From: Mycobacterium sp. Aquia_213
GTDB lineage: Bacteria > Actinomycetota > Actinomycetes > Mycobacteriales > Mycobacteriaceae
Assembly: GCF_026625985.1 (NCBI RefSeq)
Contig: NZ_CP113116.1
Location: 3,844,001 to 3,908,000 of the forward strand
Direction of reading: 5' to 3'
DNA length: 64,000 bases
Positions within the stretch are counted from its first letter, which is position 1; every line of letters begins with the position of its first letter. This document shows, piece by piece, positions 42,854 through 50,679 of this stretch. The position numbers and the translations under genes are program-made. The notes beneath the pieces are model-generated. The model had not been told where the DNA came from, did not search any database, and was given only the letters and a program-made list of their open reading frames with translations.

Positions 42854-44611
42854 CTATCCAGCAAGCGCCGCCACGATGTCGGTGGCCAGCGAGGCCCCGG
42901 CCGCCAGCTCGCGAGTCTGCCCGCCGAAGCGGTCGCGCAGCTCCACCACGCCGTCGGCCCACCCCCGCCCGACCACGACGACCCAGGGCATCCCGAGCAG
43001 CTCGGCGTCCTTGAACTTGACGCCGGGCGAAGCCGTGCGGTCATCCAGCAGCACCTCGAGCCCCAGCCGGTCCAGATCGGCGGCCAGCGCCGTGGCCCCT
43101 TCGCGCGCCTGCGGGTCTTTGTTGGCGATCACCAGGTGCACGTCGAACGGCGCGATCGAGGCCGGCCAGCGCAGACCCAGCTCGTCGTGCTGCTGCTCGG
43201 CGACGACGGCGACCAGGCGCGATACCCCGATGCCGTAGGAGCCCATCGTCAGTCGCACCGGCTTGCCGTCCTCGCCGAGCACGTCGGCGGTGAACGCATC
43301 GGTGTATTTGCGGCCCAACTGGAAGATGTGGCCGATCTCAATACCGCGCGCCATGACCAGCGGGCCGGCCCCGTCCGGAGACGGGTCGCCTTCGCGCACC
43401 TCGGCGGCCTCGATGGTGCCGTCGGCGGTGAAGTCACGTCCGGCCACCAAGCCGACCACATGGCGGCCCGGCTCGTCAGCTCCGGTGATCCAGCTGGTGC
43501 CGTCCACCACACGTGGGTCGACGAGATAGCGAACCTCGTTGGCCTGCAACGCCTTCGGGCCGATATAGCCCTTGACCAGAAACGGGTACTTGGCGAAGTC
43601 CGCGTCGCCGAGCAACGCATATTCGGCCGGCTCCAGCGCGGCGCTCAGCCGTTTGTCGTCGACCTCCCGGTCACCGGGCACCCCGATGGCCAGCAGCTCC
43701 CACTCCCCGCCGGGCTGGCGGACCTTGACCAAGACGTTCTTGAGGGTGTCCGCCGCGGTGACGGTGCGACCCAGACCGGCTCCGTTGGCCCACTCGACCA
43801 GGGTGGCGATGGTCGGGGTGTCGCCGGTGTCGTGCACCACGGCCTCGGGCAATCCAGCCACGACTTCCGCGGGCTTGGCCTCGGGCTGGGCGGTGATCAC
43901 CGCTTCGACGTTGGCCGCGTATCCGGATTCCGCGCAGCGGACGAAGGTGTCCTCGCCGATCGGGCTCTCGGCCAGGAACTCTTCCGACGCGCTGCCGCCC
44001 ATCGCGCCCGACACCGCCGACACGATGACGTAGCGGACCGCCAGCCGGTCGAAGATGCGCTGGTACGCCTCGCGGTGTGCGTGGTAGGCCGCCTTGAGCC
44101 CGGCCGCGTCGAGGTCGAAGGAGTAGGAGTCCCCCATGACGAATTCCCGGGCCCGCAGGATGCCGGCCCGCGGCCGCGCCTCGTCGCGGTACTTGATCTG
44201 GATTTGGAAGAGCGTCAGCGGAAAGTCCTTGTAGGAGCTGTACTCGCCCTTGACGGCCAGGGTGAAGAACTCTTCGTGCGTGGGAGCGAGCATGTAGTCG
44301 TTGCCGCGGCGGTCCTGCACGCGGAACACCCCGTCGCCGTATTCGGTCCAGCGATTGGTCGTCTCGTAGGGCCCGCGCGGTAGCAGCCCGGGGAACAGAA
44401 TCTCCTGCCCGCCGATCGCGTTCATCTCCTCGCGCACAACACGTTCGATGTTGCGCAGCACCCGCAACCCCAGCGGCAGCCAGCTGTACAGCCCGGGGGC
44501 AACCTGGCGGATATATCCGGCCCGCACCAGCAGTTTGTGGCTGGGCACTTCGGCGTCGGCGGGGTCGTCGCGCAGGGTGCGCAGGAACAGCTCGGACATC
44601 CGGGTGATCAC
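42854..44611 (-). CDS. proS: Prolyl-tRNA synthetase
   Basis: The 585-residue class II synthetase has motif 1 in 'GLYSWLPLGLRVLRNIERVV', motif 2 'TKYRDE'-type 'IKYRDEARPRAGILRAREF', and motif 3 'LTMGSYGIGVSRLVAVVAEQ'. The bacterial insertion (editing) domain lies between motifs 2 and 3 ('EAVVHDTGDTPTIATLVEWA'). A C-terminal anticodon-binding domain follows. Length and order match M. tuberculosis ProS. Confidence 0.97.
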   Translation of the reverse strand: MITRMSELFLRTLRDDPADAEVPSHKLLVRAGYIRQVAPGLYSWLPLGLRVLRNIERVVREEMNAIGGQEILFPGLLPRGPYETTNRWTEYGDGVFRVQDRRGNDYMLAPTHEEFFTLAVKGEYSSYKDFPLTLFQIQIKYRDEARPRAGILRAREFVMGDSYSFDLDAAGLKAAYHAHREAYQRIFDRLAVRYVIVSAVSGAMGGSASEEFLAESPIGEDTFVRCAESGYAANVEAVITAQPEAKPAEVVAGLPEAVVHDTGDTPTIATLVEWANGAGLGRTVTAADTLKNVLVKVRQPGGEWELLAIGVPGDREVDDKRLSAALEPAEYALLGDADFAKYPFLVKGYIGPKALQANEVRYLVDPRVVDGTSWITGADEPGRHVVGLVAGRDFTADGTIEAAEVREGDPSPDGAGPLVMARGIEIGHIFQLGRKYTDAFTADVLGEDGKPVRLTMGSYGIGVSRLVAVVAEQQHDELGLRWPASIAPFDVHLVIANKDPQAREGATALAADLDRLGLEVLLDDRTASPGVKFKDAELLGMPWVVVVGRGWADGVVELRDRFGGQTRELAAGASLATDIVAALAG

Positions 44612-44757
44612 AGCGGGCCAGCCTAGCGTGCGGCGGGTTTCACGCCCGCGGGCACACGGCGACCGACTCAGCGGGTTTCGCGGCTAAACCTGGTACCAGC
44701 GAGAACGCGCTTCAAGATCGCCCAGGCACATTGCAACGGACCCTTTGTACTGCAGTC

Positions 44758-44783
44758 GTAGAACCGCTCTAGACCAGTTCTAC
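44758..44783. promoter_or_regulatory. 26-bp near-perfect palindrome upstream of the antitoxin-like gene
   Basis: GTAGAAC-N12-GTTCTAC are perfect 7-bp arms with a TCTAGA palindrome exactly at the centre; 22 of 26 positions are symmetric. It lies 55 bp before the start codon of the HTH protein gene, as an autorepression operator would. Confidence 0.6.
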
Positions 44784-44806
44784 ACCGTATCTAAATGGGT
44801 TTATTG

Positions 44807-44840
44807 ATACATATCATCCGATAAAGGACGATATATGTAT
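44807..44840. promoter_or_regulatory. Inverted repeat spanning the ribosome-binding site and start of the antitoxin-like gene
   Basis: Left arm ATACATATCATCC is mirrored, with a 2-nt bulge, by GGACGATATATGTAT. The AAAGGA ribosome-binding site lies in the loop and right arm, and the ATG begins inside the right arm. It could be a second operator or an RNA fold that limits translation. Confidence 0.55.
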
Positions 44841-45549
44841 GACTGACATTACCTCGTATACGGCATCCCAGATCCTGGGAGTGTCGACACGTGAAGTGCG
44901 TCGGTTGGCTGCTGAGGGTCGTATTCAGGGCCCGCGTTACGTGGGTAGGACGTTGGTGCTTGACGCCGCAGAAGTGCACCGGTTAGCGCGCTCCCGCAGG
45001 CGCCCGGGACGGCCGTGGTCGGAGAGGGTCACGTGGGCGGCGTTAAGTGTTTTGTCGGGGAAAGATGCGGATTGGCTGTCGGCGGCGGAGCGAACACGTT
45101 TGATGCACCGACTTCGAAAGGTCACGGCTGAAGACCTTGAGTATCTTGCGATGCACCGCGCCCGAGTAAGGCGTTTTCGCGCGCGGGAGTCTCAGCTCGA
45201 TGACCTTGGTGAGTATGTCGTTCCCACAGGTGGTGCGGCATTGAACGACGCACAGCTAAGGCTGTTGGGGCTTACCGGGGCTGAGCGACACCTCGACGGC
45301 TACGTGCCGCTGTCGGAGGTAGAAACCTTGAAGGACAAGTTCGGGCTGGTTGAGGATCCTTCAGGAAATGTGACCTTGCGGGCGGTAAGTATCGAGGATG
45401 CGTTCGAGGACGGCACCACTCCGGCTGCGGCAGTCTTTTTGGATCTGGCGGGTTCGCTTAATACACGAGAAAGCGCTGCGGGATTGCGAGAAGCCGACGC
45501 TCTGATTGCCGCTGTGGCCGCAACAACCGCGGCGTATGGGCAGAACTAA
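44839..45549 (+). CDS. HTH-type antitoxin-like regulator (probable orphan of an AbiEii/MenT-type toxin-antitoxin pair)
   Basis: The 236-residue protein has an N-terminal excisionase/MerR-type HTH ('TASQILGVSTREVRRLAAEG' with wing 'GRTLVLDAAEVHRLARSRRR'). It is followed by 'SERVTWAALSVLSGKDADWL' and 'RTRLMHRLRKVTAEDL', a layout I associate with actinobacterial antitoxins paired with AbiEii-like nucleotidyltransferases. The C-terminal half is less recognisable. The gene and its upstream region are clearly AT-richer than their neighbours, which suggests horizontal acquisition. No intact toxin gene follows, only a short coding-like remnant before efpA. The family call is by eye and needs a profile search. 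Confidence 0.6.
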   Translation: MTDITSYTASQILGVSTREVRRLAAEGRIQGPRYVGRTLVLDAAEVHRLARSRRRPGRPWSERVTWAALSVLSGKDADWLSAAERTRLMHRLRKVTAEDLEYLAMHRARVRRFRARESQLDDLGEYVVPTGGAALNDAQLRLLGLTGAERHLDGYVPLSEVETLKDKFGLVEDPSGNVTLRAVSIEDAFEDGTTPAAAVFLDLAGSLNTRESAAGLREADALIAAVAATTAAYGQN

Positions 45550-45709
45550 GCCCACTTCATAGCACGACTGGATAGCGATCAAGGCGCGCCCACACCGCCC
45601 GATACTTTCACCAAGCAGATTGCCGAAACAGTCAGCAACCGCCACAGTGATATCCGCTCAAAGCACGATCACTTGCGGAACGGGCAGACCGGCGACGGCC
45701 CGCCGGGAG
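45536..45709 (+). pseudogene. Possible remnant of a toxin gene downstream of the antitoxin-like gene
   Basis: ATG at 45536 overlaps the antitoxin stop and opens a short frame 'MGRTKPTS' ending in TAG. From 45550, in a different frame, a stretch of about 40 residues looks protein-like ('FIARLDSDQGAPTPPDTF', 'QIAETVSNRHSDIRSKHDHL') but has no ATG or GTG start. An overlapping start followed by a frame break is what a decayed second gene of a two-gene operon would leave. The piece is too short to assign to a family. Confidence 0.35.
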
Positions 45710-47314
45710 CTAGATCTCGCCGGCGTCGATGGCTTCCTTGACCTCTTGCGCGTGCGCGACCTGCTCCGGGGTGTACCCGATGAACAGGGCGGCAAGGCCG
45801 ACGATGACGGCCGTTCCGGCCACCCACAGCAGGCCGTAGGTGTAGCCGTGGTCGAGCGCGGTCAGCTGAGCGTCGTTCATGAACTTCACCGGGCCGGTGG
45901 TACCGCCCAGGTACAAGGTGCGCGAGGTGATGACGGCCTGGATGACGGCCAGCACCAGCGGGCCGCCCAGGCTTTGCAGCATCAGCGTCATCGCCGACAC
46001 CGGCCCGATCTGGTCGAAACCGACGCCCGCGATCGCCGCGAGCGTCAGCGGGACGACGACCATGCCGATGCCGATTCCGCCGACGACGATCGGCAGCACC
46101 AGGTTCGGGAAGTAAGGCACGCCGCGGTGCATGAACGCCGAGCCGTAGATCATGGCGAGCAGCAGCAGCCATCCGCCGCCGATGGTCAGCACCCGCGGCG
46201 AGAACCGCGACACCAGCTGCGAGGAGATGCCGAGGCCGATTCCCATCGCGATGACGAACGGGATGAATCCGACGCCCGCGCGCAGCGCGCTGTACCCCAG
46301 GATGTCCTGGACGTACAGGCCGATGCAGACGGTCAGGCTGAACATCACGCCACCGGCCAGCAGGATCGCGGCGAACGTGACCAGCCGGTTGCGGTCGCGG
46401 AACAATTCGAACGGCACGACGGGGTTCTCGGCGGTGCGCTCCACGATGGCGAACGCGATCGCGGCGGCCACGGCCACCACACCCGAACCGAGGGTGATCA
46501 CCGACAGCCAGCCCTTTTCCGGGCCCATCGAGAAGGCGAAAACCGCGGCGGTGCAAGCCAAGGTGGCCAGCATCGCCCCGGCGGCGTCGAGCTTCATCCG
46601 CTCCCGGTTGGTCTCGCGCAGCGCGGTGCGGGCCAGGTAGATCATCACCAGCCCGATCGGCACGTTGACCAGGAAGGCGAGCCGCCACGACCATTCGGTC
46701 AGCGCCCCACCGACGACCAGGCCCATCACCGAACCGATCGCGGTCATCGCGGCGAAGACTGCCGTGGCCGCGTTGCGAGCCGGGCCCTTGGCGAAGGTCG
46801 TGGCGACCAGGGCCAGACCGGTCGGCGATGCGATGGCCGACCCGACACCCTGCAAGAGCCGGGCGACCACCAGCGTCACCTCATCCCAGGCCACCGCGCA
46901 CAGCACCGAGGAGATGGTGAACAGCGTGACGCCGACGATGAAGGTGCGTTTGCGGCCGATGGTGTCGCCGAGGCGGCCGCCCAGCAGCATCAGCCCGCCA
47001 AAGGTCAGCACATACGCGGTGATCACCCAGCTACGGCCGGCGTCAGACAGGCTCAGCTCGTTTTGAATCTTAGGAAGCGCGACGATCGCGACGGTGCTGT
47101 CCATCGTTGCCAGCAGCTGCATACCGCCGATGGCGATCACGGCCGCGATGAAGCGACGCGAGGGCAACCAGGTCGGGTAATACCTGCTAGTGCGCGTGGT
47201 GGCGGTCCCGGAAGAGGTTTCGGACGGACGCTGGGTGCGCTCCGGTGCCGGACGATCGGGGCGCACAGCAGACCAATTTTGGGCCGCGCGCTCAGTGTCG
47301 TTGAGGGCCGTCAT
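45710..47314 (-). CDS. efpA: MFS efflux pump EfpA (QacA/DHA2 type)
   Basis: The 534-residue membrane protein has about 14 hydrophobic segments. MFS motif A is seen in 'LLGGRLGDTIGRKRTFIVG', and the family block 'MQLLATMDSTVAIVALPKIQ' contains the DHA2 motif D1. A cytoplasmic N-terminus of about 45 residues precedes the first helix. EfpA of M. tuberculosis (Rv2846c) is a drug- and lipid-linked exporter. The gene is separate from cysG (33-bp gap). A promoter must lie in that short gap or within cysG. Confidence 0.94.
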   Translation of the reverse strand: MTALNDTERAAQNWSAVRPDRPAPERTQRPSETSSGTATTRTSRYYPTWLPSRRFIAAVIAIGGMQLLATMDSTVAIVALPKIQNELSLSDAGRSWVITAYVLTFGGLMLLGGRLGDTIGRKRTFIVGVTLFTISSVLCAVAWDEVTLVVARLLQGVGSAIASPTGLALVATTFAKGPARNAATAVFAAMTAIGSVMGLVVGGALTEWSWRLAFLVNVPIGLVMIYLARTALRETNRERMKLDAAGAMLATLACTAAVFAFSMGPEKGWLSVITLGSGVVAVAAAIAFAIVERTAENPVVPFELFRDRNRLVTFAAILLAGGVMFSLTVCIGLYVQDILGYSALRAGVGFIPFVIAMGIGLGISSQLVSRFSPRVLTIGGGWLLLLAMIYGSAFMHRGVPYFPNLVLPIVVGGIGIGMVVVPLTLAAIAGVGFDQIGPVSAMTLMLQSLGGPLVLAVIQAVITSRTLYLGGTTGPVKFMNDAQLTALDHGYTYGLLWVAGTAVIVGLAALFIGYTPEQVAHAQEVKEAIDAGEI

Positions 47315-47347
47315 AACGGGTTACCTTACAGTAATCTTAAGAATCGT

Positions 47348-48553
47348 TTAAACCCCGAACGCCGCCACGGGCCCGATCACGATGATCGCGGGAGGTCTGA
47401 TCCCTTCCGCCCGAACCTTCTGCGGCGTGTCGGCCAGCGTGGCCCGCAACGTGTGCTGCGCCGGAGTCGTTCCGTGCTGAACCACCAGTACCGGCGTATC
47501 CGCAGGTCGCCCGCCTTTTAGCAGCACGTCGACGAAGAGTTCGATGCGTTCGACGGCCATCAGCAAGACGATCGTGCCCGACAATGCGGCCAGTGCATTC
47601 CAATTCACTAACGATTCGGGATGCCCGGGCGCCAGATGCCCGCTGACCACCACGAACTCGTGATTTACCGCCCGATGAGTGACCGGAACGCCCGCCAGCG
47701 CGGGCACCGCTATGGCACTCGTCACACCGGGGACCACCGTGACCGGAATGCCGGCGTCGACGCACGCGATCACTTCCTCATAGCCGCGGGCGAACACGAA
47801 GGGGTCGCCGCCTTTGAGGCGGACCACGAAGCGTCCGGCGCGGGCCCGCTCGATCATCACGTCGTTGATCGCGTCCTGGGCCATGGCCCGCCCGTACGGG
47901 ATCTTGGCGGCATCGATGACTTCGACGTGCGGCGGCAGTTCGGCGAGCAGTTCGGGCGGCGCCAGCCGGTCGGCGACCACGACGTCGGCCTGGGCGAGCA
48001 GCCGTCGCCCGCGGACGGTGATCAGCTCGGGGTCACCGGGGCCGCCGCCGATCAGCGCCACCCCGCCGCGCACGACATCGGAGCTCTCTGGGCTTTCCGG
48101 CGCGATTGCCCCGGTCTGCAGCGCCTCGCGGATGGCCGACCGGATCGCGGCCGACCTGCGGTGCTCGCCACCGGCCAGCACCCCCACCGACAGCCCGGCG
48201 TACTCGAACGACGCCGGGGTCACCGCGGTGCCCTCGATGGCGATGTCGGCGCGCACACAGAAGATCTGCCGGCTGTCGGCCTCGGCGACCACGGCCTCGT
48301 TGACCGCCGCGTCGTTGGTGGCCGCGATCGCGTACCAGGCTCCGTCGAGGTCACCGTCGCGGTATTCGCGCACCGTCAAGGTGATTCCGCTCATCGCCTC
48401 GACAGCGGGGGTCGCGGTCCGGGTGATCACGTGAACGTCAGCACCGCTGGAGATGAGCAGGGGTAGCCGCCGCTGGGCGACCGAGCCTCCGCCAACCACG
48501 ACGACCTTCTTGCCGGTCAGCCGCAATCCGACGAGGTAGGGGCTCTCGGTCAC
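47348..48553 (-). CDS. cysG: Siroheme synthase CysG-type: precorrin-2 dehydrogenase plus uroporphyrinogen-III methyltransferase
   Basis: The 401-residue fusion starts with GTG. The N-terminal part is an NAD-dependent precorrin-2 dehydrogenase/ferrochelatase-type domain ('GKKVVVVGGGSVAQRRLPLL', 'IFCVRADIAIEGTAVTPASF'). The C-terminal part is a SUMT ('VALIGGGPGDPELITVRG', 'VVRLKGGDPFVFARGYEE', 'VVPGVTSAIAVPALAGVP'). It feeds siroheme and the cobalamin branch, in keeping with the cobB-cobO-chelatase genes upstream on the same strand. Confidence 0.94.
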   Translation of the reverse strand: MTESPYLVGLRLTGKKVVVVGGGSVAQRRLPLLISSGADVHVITRTATPAVEAMSGITLTVREYRDGDLDGAWYAIAATNDAAVNEAVVAEADSRQIFCVRADIAIEGTAVTPASFEYAGLSVGVLAGGEHRRSAAIRSAIREALQTGAIAPESPESSDVVRGGVALIGGGPGDPELITVRGRRLLAQADVVVADRLAPPELLAELPPHVEVIDAAKIPYGRAMAQDAINDVMIERARAGRFVVRLKGGDPFVFARGYEEVIACVDAGIPVTVVPGVTSAIAVPALAGVPVTHRAVNHEFVVVSGHLAPGHPESLVNWNALAALSGTIVLLMAVERIELFVDVLLKGGRPADTPVLVVQHGTTPAQHTLRATLADTPQKVRAEGIRPPAIIVIGPVAAFGV

Positions 48554-48585
48554 CCGGCAAGCCTAGTAGTTGCCTCGGCTGACGC

Positions 48586-48644
48586 CGCGAACGTAACGCC
48601 ACGGCGTTTTTTCGCCTCAATTCCACCGTGGCGTTACGCTCGCG
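48586..48644. repeat. Long intergenic palindrome between cysG and cobB
   Basis: CGTAACGCCACGG (48592-48604) and CCGTGGCGTTACG (48626-48638) are perfect 13-bp arms, extended outwards by a mismatch and five more pairs. The 21-nt loop includes TTTTTT. The right arm overlaps the cobB stop codon. It could act as a terminator, a transcript stabiliser or a dispersed palindromic repeat. Confidence 0.65.
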
Positions 48645-50037
48645 AGCTCCCGGGTCGCGAGCTCTCAGGGCGCCCGCCCGCGGCGCGTGCGACGAAACGC
48701 GCCACCGCGTCGGGCACCGCGGCGGGGTGCGTGTGCAGGTACGACGCGTGTACCCCGGCGTGCACCACGCCGTCGCGCATCGGCGTTGCCTCGGGGTCCG
48801 CGGCCCGGTACACCCAGGCGGGCTGGTAGCTCTGGGTGAAGCTGATCTCGGTCCGGTGGAATTCGTGCCCGACCACCCGCGCCCCGGCGGGATACAGCGC
48901 CGAATCGGCCACCGCGACCGCGTCGCGATACGCCAACTTCAGCTGCGGGGTGAACCGCGCCGAGCCGCCCAGCACTCCGCACATCGGGTACCCGTCGAGT
49001 TCGGAGGCCAGGTAGATCAGACCGGCGCATTCGGCGTGCACCGGTGCGCCGCGGGCTGCCAGAGCGTGAATCTGTTGTCGTACCACATCATTGGCGGAAA
49101 GGTCGGCGGTGAACTGTTCGGGGAAGCCGCCGGGCAGCAGCACGGCGTCGGTGCCGTCGGGCAGCGTATCGACCAGCGGGTCGAACTCGACCACGTCGGC
49201 GCCGGCGGCGCGCAGCAACTCGGCATGTTCGGCGTAGCCGAAGCTGAAGGCCTTCCCGGCGGCCATCGCGACCGTGGCGCGGCGGCCGGCCGTCTCCCCC
49301 ACTGCGGCAACGGGATCCCACGGCGCGCCGCTGTTGCCGCTTCGGGCGACCGCCAGCACCGCGGCCAGGTCGACGTGCCGCGCGATCAGGGCGGTCATCG
49401 CCTCGACCGCGAGCCGGGCCCGCCGCCCGTATTCGACCGCGGTGACCAGGCCCAAATACCTTGACGGCAGCTCTAATTCGGCGGTGCGCGGTATGGCACC
49501 CAACACCGGGATACCGGTCTGCTCGCAGGCCTGACGCAGCACCTGCTCGTGTCGGGGCGATCCCACCCGGTTGAGAATCACCCCGGCGATCCGGGTTGCG
49601 GTGTCGAACGTTGAAAAGCCATGCAGCAGTGCGGCAATGCTGTGGCTCTGGCCGCGCGCGTCGACCACCAGGATCACCGGTGCACCCACCAGGGCGGCGA
49701 CGTGAGCGGTGGAACCCGGCGGCGGGGACGTCGGGTCGGACCCGATCCGCCCGTCGAACAGCCCCATCACGCCTTCGATCACCGCGATGTCCGCGGCCGC
49801 GGAGCCGTGCGCGTAGAGCGGGCCGATCAGCGCTTCCCCCACCATCACCGGGTCGAGGTTGCGTCCGGGCCGACCCGCGGCCAGCCCGTGATAGCCGGGG
49901 TCGATGAAGTCGGGGCCCACCTTGAACGGCGCGACCGTATGCCCGGCCTCGCGCAACGCCCCGATCAAACCCGTTGCCACCGTGGTCTTTCCGCTGCCCG
50001 ATACGGGCGCGGCGACGACGACCGCCGGGGCATTCAC
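48634..50037 (-). CDS. cobB: Cobyrinic acid a,c-diamide synthase
   Basis: The 467-residue enzyme amidates cobyrinate. The N-terminal dethiobiotin-synthetase-like domain has P-loop 'APVSGSGKTTVATGLIGAL' and 'KVGPDFIDPGYHG'. The C-terminal glutamine amidotransferase domain has the Cys site in 'HAECAGLIYLASEL' and late His in 'VGHEFHRTE'. GTG at 50037 overlaps the cobO stop (GTGA). The last residues ('SSRPGSSRA') are encoded by a short direct repeat (TCGCGAGCTC twice) next to the palindrome, so the C-terminus may have been altered by repeat insertion. Confidence 0.94.
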   Translation of the reverse strand: MNAPAVVVAAPVSGSGKTTVATGLIGALREAGHTVAPFKVGPDFIDPGYHGLAAGRPGRNLDPVMVGEALIGPLYAHGSAAADIAVIEGVMGLFDGRIGSDPTSPPPGSTAHVAALVGAPVILVVDARGQSHSIAALLHGFSTFDTATRIAGVILNRVGSPRHEQVLRQACEQTGIPVLGAIPRTAELELPSRYLGLVTAVEYGRRARLAVEAMTALIARHVDLAAVLAVARSGNSGAPWDPVAAVGETAGRRATVAMAAGKAFSFGYAEHAELLRAAGADVVEFDPLVDTLPDGTDAVLLPGGFPEQFTADLSANDVVRQQIHALAARGAPVHAECAGLIYLASELDGYPMCGVLGGSARFTPQLKLAYRDAVAVADSALYPAGARVVGHEFHRTEISFTQSYQPAWVYRAADPEATPMRDGVVHAGVHASYLHTHPAAVPDAVARFVARAAGGRPESSRPGSSRA

Positions 50038-50648
50038 CACTCGATGCCCTTCTGACCCTTGCGTCCGGCATCCATCGGATGCTTGACCTTGGTCATCTCG
50101 GTGACCAAGTCGGCGGCCTCGACCAGCCGCGGCGGGGCGGCGCGTCCGGTGATCACCACATGCTGATGGCCGGGCCGGGCTCCCAACACGTCCACCACCT
50201 CGTCGACGTCCACCCAGCCCCACTTCAGTGGGTAGGTGAATTCGTCGAGCACATAGAAGTCGTGGCGCTGTTCGGCCAGCCGGCGCGAGATCTCCGCCCA
50301 GCCGTCGGCCGCCGCGGCCACGTGATCGTCCTCGCTGCCGGATCTACGCGACCAGGACCAGCCGCTGCCCATCTTGTGCCATTCGACCGCTCCCCCGACG
50401 CCGTGCTCGTCGTGCAACTGGCCGAGTTGGGAGAAGACGGCTTCCTCGCCCACCTTCCACTTCGCGCTCTTGACGAACTGAAACACCGCGACGTCGAGGC
50501 GGGCGTTCCACGCGCGCAACGCCATTCCGAACGCCGCGGTCGACTTCCCCTTGCCGTCGCCGGTGTGCACCGCCAGCAGTGGCAGATTGCGCCGGGCCCG
50601 GGTGCTCAGTCCGTCGTCCGGAATCTGCAATGGGGTTCCCTGTGGCAT
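50034..50648 (-). CDS. cobO: Cob(I)yrinic acid a,c-diamide adenosyltransferase
   Basis: The 204-residue enzyme adds the adenosyl ligand to the corrinoid. The P-loop 'HTGDGKGKSTAAFGMALRAW' and the 'VLDEFTYPLKWGW' and 'VVITGRAAPPRLVEAADL' blocks are the CobO/CobA/BtuR signature. The start (ATG 50648) has a strong AAGGAGGTG site. The upstream extension of the frame is not needed. It is coupled to cobB by a 4-nt overlap. Confidence 0.95.
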   Translation of the reverse strand: MPQGTPLQIPDDGLSTRARRNLPLLAVHTGDGKGKSTAAFGMALRAWNARLDVAVFQFVKSAKWKVGEEAVFSQLGQLHDEHGVGGAVEWHKMGSGWSWSRRSGSEDDHVAAAADGWAEISRRLAEQRHDFYVLDEFTYPLKWGWVDVDEVVDVLGARPGHQHVVITGRAAPPRLVEAADLVTEMTKVKHPMDAGRKGQKGIEW

Positions 50649-50679
50649 AAGGGCACACCTCCTTGTCGCGACCCGCCGC

